Below are positions 5,455 to 7,413 of a DNA stretch of 7,413 nt, piece by piece (the first letter of the stretch is position 1; each line of letters opens with the position of its first letter). The DNA comes from Acetobacteraceae bacterium. GTDB taxonomy: Bacteria; Pseudomonadota; Alphaproteobacteria; Acetobacterales; Acetobacteraceae. Location of the stretch: assembly GCA_027311485.1 (NCBI GenBank), contig DAICYU010000198.1:1-7413 (forward strand). Reading direction: 5' to 3'. Under the pieces are notes generated by a model that saw only the letters and a list, made by a program, of their open reading frames with translations, had not been told where the DNA came from and ran no database searches. Position numbers and translations under genes: made by a program.

Positions 5455-6504
5455 ATGCGCGTCCTGAACACGTTGCCGCAGGCCGACCTGCGTACCACCG
5501 CTGCTGCTGCGAAGGCGATGGAGGACGCAGGCTACGACGGCCTGCTGACGATGGAAAACAAGCACGATCCGTTCCTGGCCCACGCCATCGCCGCCGTCAG
5601 CACCACACGCGTCGAGCTCGGCACGTCCGTCGCCATTGCCTTTCCGCGCAGCCCGATGGTCGTTGCCAATGCCTGCTGGGACCTGCAGAATGCCTCGGGC
5701 GGGCGCTTCGTGCTGGGTATCGGTCCGCAGATCCGCCCGCATAACGAAAAGCGCTTCAGCGTGCCCTGGACCGCGCCTGCGCCCCGCCTGCGCGAATACG
5801 TCCAGGCGCTGCGGGCGATCTGGACCACATGGGACAAAGGCGAAAAGCTCGACTTCCGCGGCAAGCACTACACCTTCACGCTGATGCCGCCCTACTTCAT
5901 GCCCCCGTCCACCGGGCAGAAGATGGTCCCGATCACCCTGGCGGCGGTCGGCGAGCATTCGCTGCGTCTGGCCGGGGAGGTGGCGGATGGCGTCCGCCTG
6001 CACGGGTTCTGCACCCGGCAGTATCTACAGGATGTCATTCTGCCACGCCTGCAGGAAGGCATGGCCCGCACCGGCCGCACCCGCGCGCATTTTGAAATCA
6101 CCGGCGGCGGCTTCGTCGCCACCGGCCCCGATGCCGCGGCGACGGCAAAGATGTTCGAGGCGGTGCGCGGTCGCGTCGCCTTCTATGGCTCTACTCCCGG
6201 CTATTGGCCGGTGCTGGACCTGCACGGCCTTGGCGACCTCGGCCGCGAACTGAATGCGATGTCGAAAGCCGGCAAGTGGAACGAAATGGCCGCCCGCGTG
6301 CCGGATGACGTGGTGCACCTGTTCGCCGCTGTCGGCACCCATGATGAGATCGCGCAGCGGATCGCTGAACGTTTCGGCGGCCTGAGCGACGCGCTGAACA
6401 TGCGCGCCGACTCCACCACCGAAGGTGCCGACGTGCCGTCGGATGTCCTGCAGGAAATCAAGACGATCCCGACACCGTTCCAGGGCTACCGGACCGCCTG
6501 GTAA
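5455..6504 (+). CDS. LLM-class flavin-type oxidoreductase (luciferase-like, MSMEG_2256-like family)
   Basis: 349-residue TIM-barrel oxidoreductase of the bacterial-luciferase superfamily, cytoplasmic, using F420 or reduced FMN to reduce or oxygenate a small organic substrate. Typical elements in order are AMEDAGYDGL (21-30), ENKHDPFLA (34-42), strand-forming VELGTSVAIAFPRSP (53-67), the hallmark SGGRFVLGIG (81-90), RLREYVQALRAIW (111-123) and GEVADGVRLHGF (174-185). The region FYGSTPGYWPVL (243-254), followed by DLGRELNAMSKAGKW, recalls the F420-linked MSMEG_2256 family (TIGR03617) of mycobacteria. Cofactor choice cannot be read here, and no flavin reductase or F420 gene is nearby. The start lies 2 bases after the crotonase stop; AAGGG upstream is a modest ribosome binding site, so translation is probably coupled. 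It could be a Baeyer-Villiger-type oxygenase or a reductase; the family is secure, the reaction is not. Confidence 0.92.
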   Translation: MRVLNTLPQADLRTTAAAAKAMEDAGYDGLLTMENKHDPFLAHAIAAVSTTRVELGTSVAIAFPRSPMVVANACWDLQNASGGRFVLGIGPQIRPHNEKRFSVPWTAPAPRLREYVQALRAIWTTWDKGEKLDFRGKHYTFTLMPPYFMPPSTGQKMVPITLAAVGEHSLRLAGEVADGVRLHGFCTRQYLQDVILPRLQEGMARTGRTRAHFEITGGGFVATGPDAAATAKMFEAVRGRVAFYGSTPGYWPVLDLHGLGDLGRELNAMSKAGKWNEMAARVPDDVVHLFAAVGTHDEIAQRIAERFGGLSDALNMRADSTTEGADVPSDVLQEIKTIPTPFQGYRTAW

Positions 6505-6527
6505 GCGCTGTCACCGTGACCTTGGGC

Positions 6528-6543
6528 GCGCACGCCTGTGCGT
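6528..6543 (+). terminator. Short hairpin 24 bases after the LLM stop
   Basis: CGCAC (6529-6533) pairs with GTGCG (6538-6542) around a GCCT loop, extended by one G-T pair. No T-run follows. It could help end or stabilise the crotonase-LLM transcript, alone or with the next hairpin. Confidence 0.25.
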
Positions 6544-6559
6544 CCTGCAAATGCCATAA

Positions 6560-6584
6560 GGCACGCGGCCGGTGGCCCTGTGCC
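6560..6584 (+). terminator. GC-rich hairpin downstream of the LLM gene
   Basis: GGCAC (6560-6564) pairs with GTGCC (6580-6584), then after a 2-by-2 internal mismatch GGCC (6567-6570) pairs with GGCC (6574-6577) around a GGT loop. It is the strongest hairpin seen in this spacer. It has no T-tract, so any termination would be Rho-assisted or it may only protect the 3' end. Confidence 0.3.
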
Positions 6585-6710
6585 GGGCGTCCAGGGCACA
6601 CGAGTGGTTCGGCCAGCCCACGGTCCGCCCGGGACAGGTCCGGCTGGTCGTGAACGGCGGCCCAGCGCCCACTGGGCGGCCTCGGAGCGCTCGAAATCCG
6701 GAAGTCGGGG

Positions 6711-6800
6711 ATGAGCGCGCAGGAGCGGGCGTTCGTCGAAGCTGTGGTCCGGATTGTTTGGTTCGAAAACATCGAAACTGCACAAGACTGCTGCCAGTAG
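6711..6800 (+). CDS. Possible small open frame of 29 residues (doubtful)
   Basis: ATG at 6711 with GGAAG (6700-6704) 6 bases upstream, closing at TAG 6798-6800. The product begins MSAQERAFVEAVVRIVWFEN and could form one amphipathic helix. It ends in DCCQ. The composition is more protein-like than other frames in this spacer, and no homologue is recognised. It may equally be the tail of a decayed gene or chance. Confidence 0.15.
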   Translation: MSAQERAFVEAVVRIVWFENIETAQDCCQ

Positions 6801-6809
6801 CACTGACGA

Positions 6810-7413
6810 CTACTGAGCCGCGTGGGCATCGATCATCTCAAGGTAGCCCTGCCTGACGTTCTGCGGGAGGAACGCAGAGGTGAAGCTGTTTCTGGCAAGC
6901 TCAGTCAGTTCGGCGCGTGTCAGCGCGAACGTCTCGCGGCAGGCTTTGAAATTCGCGTTCACATACCCGCCGAAATAAGACGGGTCGTCCGAATTGATCG
7001 TCACGCGCACGCCTCCAGCCATCAGTTTCCTGAGCGGCTGCGCCTCCATGCTTGGGATCACCTTCAGGCGAAGATTGGAAAGGGGACACAGCGTCAGCGG
7101 TGTCTGCGCCTTGGCGAGCTCCGTCACCAAAGCAGGATCGTCGATGCATGCATTGCCGTGGTCAATGCGGTCCGCGCCGAGATCGACCGCCTCACGGACA
7201 TAGGATGCAGGACCCTCCTCCCCTGCGTGAATGACAATGCGGAAGCCCCTCGCCCGACACGCCTGGAAGAAGTTGGAAAACTTCGAAGGTGGATGTCCGA
7301 CCTCCGGCCCTCCGAGGCCAAACGCAACGATATCTTCGGCAAACGGCATGATCTGCTCAAGCAGCTCGAACGCGGTTTCCTCGGAACGGTGGCGTTGGGC
7401 GATGATGATCAGC
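6810..7413 (-). CDS. Adenosine/adenine deaminase family protein, probably adenine deaminase (N-terminus outside window)
   Basis: The last 200 residues of a zinc-dependent amidohydrolase that deaminates a purine (adenine to hypoxanthine, or adenosine to inosine) in cytoplasmic salvage. Counting from the window edge, HAGEE at 62-66 gives a zinc-ligand His62 and catalytic Glu65. IDHG has His85, PLTLCPLSN spans 105-113, and Asp142-Asp143 lie in NSDDPSYFGGY (140-150). CPLSN and SDDPxYFGGY are typical of the adenine-deaminase branch (as in Pseudomonas PA0148), while classical Add enzymes read TDDP followed by a different segment. The N-terminal HxH zinc motif lies beyond the right edge. It ends at TAG 6810-6812. 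It is convergent with the LLM gene and probably not part of the catabolic cluster. By eye its GC content looks slightly lower than that of the neighbouring genes. Confidence 0.93.
   Translation of the reverse strand, partial: LIIIAQRHRSEETAFELLEQIMPFAEDIVAFGLGGPEVGHPPSKFSNFFQACRARGFRIVIHAGEEGPASYVREAVDLGADRIDHGNACIDDPALVTELAKAQTPLTLCPLSNLRLKVIPSMEAQPLRKLMAGGVRVTINSDDPSYFGGYVNANFKACRETFALTRAELTELARNSFTSAFLPQNVRQGYLEMIDAHAAQ

Larger units (their letters stand above)
6505..6809. other. Intergenic stretch of 305 bases between convergent genes
   Basis: No convincing gene is seen. Several frames stay open on both strands, as expected in GC-rich DNA, but their translations are rich in Arg, Pro and Gly and resemble no protein I know. 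The stretch holds several short inverted repeats, including those at 6528-6543 and 6560-6584. A small open frame at 6711-6800 is the only part with protein-like composition. The region separates the catabolic cluster from the purine-deaminase gene. It may be an eroded gene, an untranslated tail or plain spacer. Confidence 0.5.

Noticed and set aside
6658..6682. GCCCA/TGGGC inverted repeats considered as a terminator or insertion-sequence end.
   Set aside because: Short, overlapping alternative pairings, no T-run, no matching second end and no target-site duplication were seen.

Overview
The window is GC-rich bacterial chromosome with eight protein-coding genes, two of them cut by the window edges. 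It holds no RNA gene, CRISPR array, transposase or attachment site that I can support. Codon usage, strong purine-rich ribosome binding sites and the mix of catabolic enzymes suggest a metabolically versatile proteobacterium, perhaps an alphaproteobacterium of the sphingomonad type. That assignment is an inference. An actinobacterial origin is less likely but not excluded, because the LLM-type oxidoreductase belongs to a family best known from mycobacteria.

Layout. (1) 1-954, minus: an SDR dehydrogenase resembling the dehydrogenase domain of peroxisomal multifunctional enzyme 2. It runs off the left edge. (2) 955-1125: divergent promoter region. (3) 1126-2289, plus: a zinc-dependent medium-chain alcohol dehydrogenase. 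(4) 2290-2394: convergent gap with two hairpins. (5) 4537 down to 2395, minus: a three-gene operon of an FAH-family protein, a small ferredoxin-like-fold protein and an HSL-type alpha/beta hydrolase. The first two genes abut without a spacer and the last two overlap by 14 bases. (6) 4538-4669: a second divergent promoter region with an inverted repeat between two predicted promoters. (7) 4670-6504, plus: a two-gene operon of a crotonase-superfamily enzyme and an LLM flavin-type oxidoreductase, 2 bases apart. (8) 6505-6809: noncoding or eroded DNA with hairpins. (9) 6810-7413, minus: the C-terminal 200 residues of an adenine-deaminase-type protein, probably unrelated housekeeping purine salvage.

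Taken together, genes 1-7 look like a catabolic cluster for a cyclic or branched carbon skeleton. An LLM enzyme could oxygenate or reduce, and a carboxylesterase/lactonase could open an ester. Two dehydrogenases could oxidise alcohol or hydroxyacyl intermediates. An FAH-family protein could cleave or isomerise a diketo/keto-acid product, and a crotonase could process the CoA ester. No acyl-CoA ligase, acyl-CoA dehydrogenase, thiolase, transporter or regulator lies in the window, so the substrate cannot be named. Two features stand out. The crotonase lacks both classical hydratase glutamates but keeps a PaaG-like aspartate. The inverted repeat at 4600-4621 overlaps the predicted -35 elements of both divergent operons.
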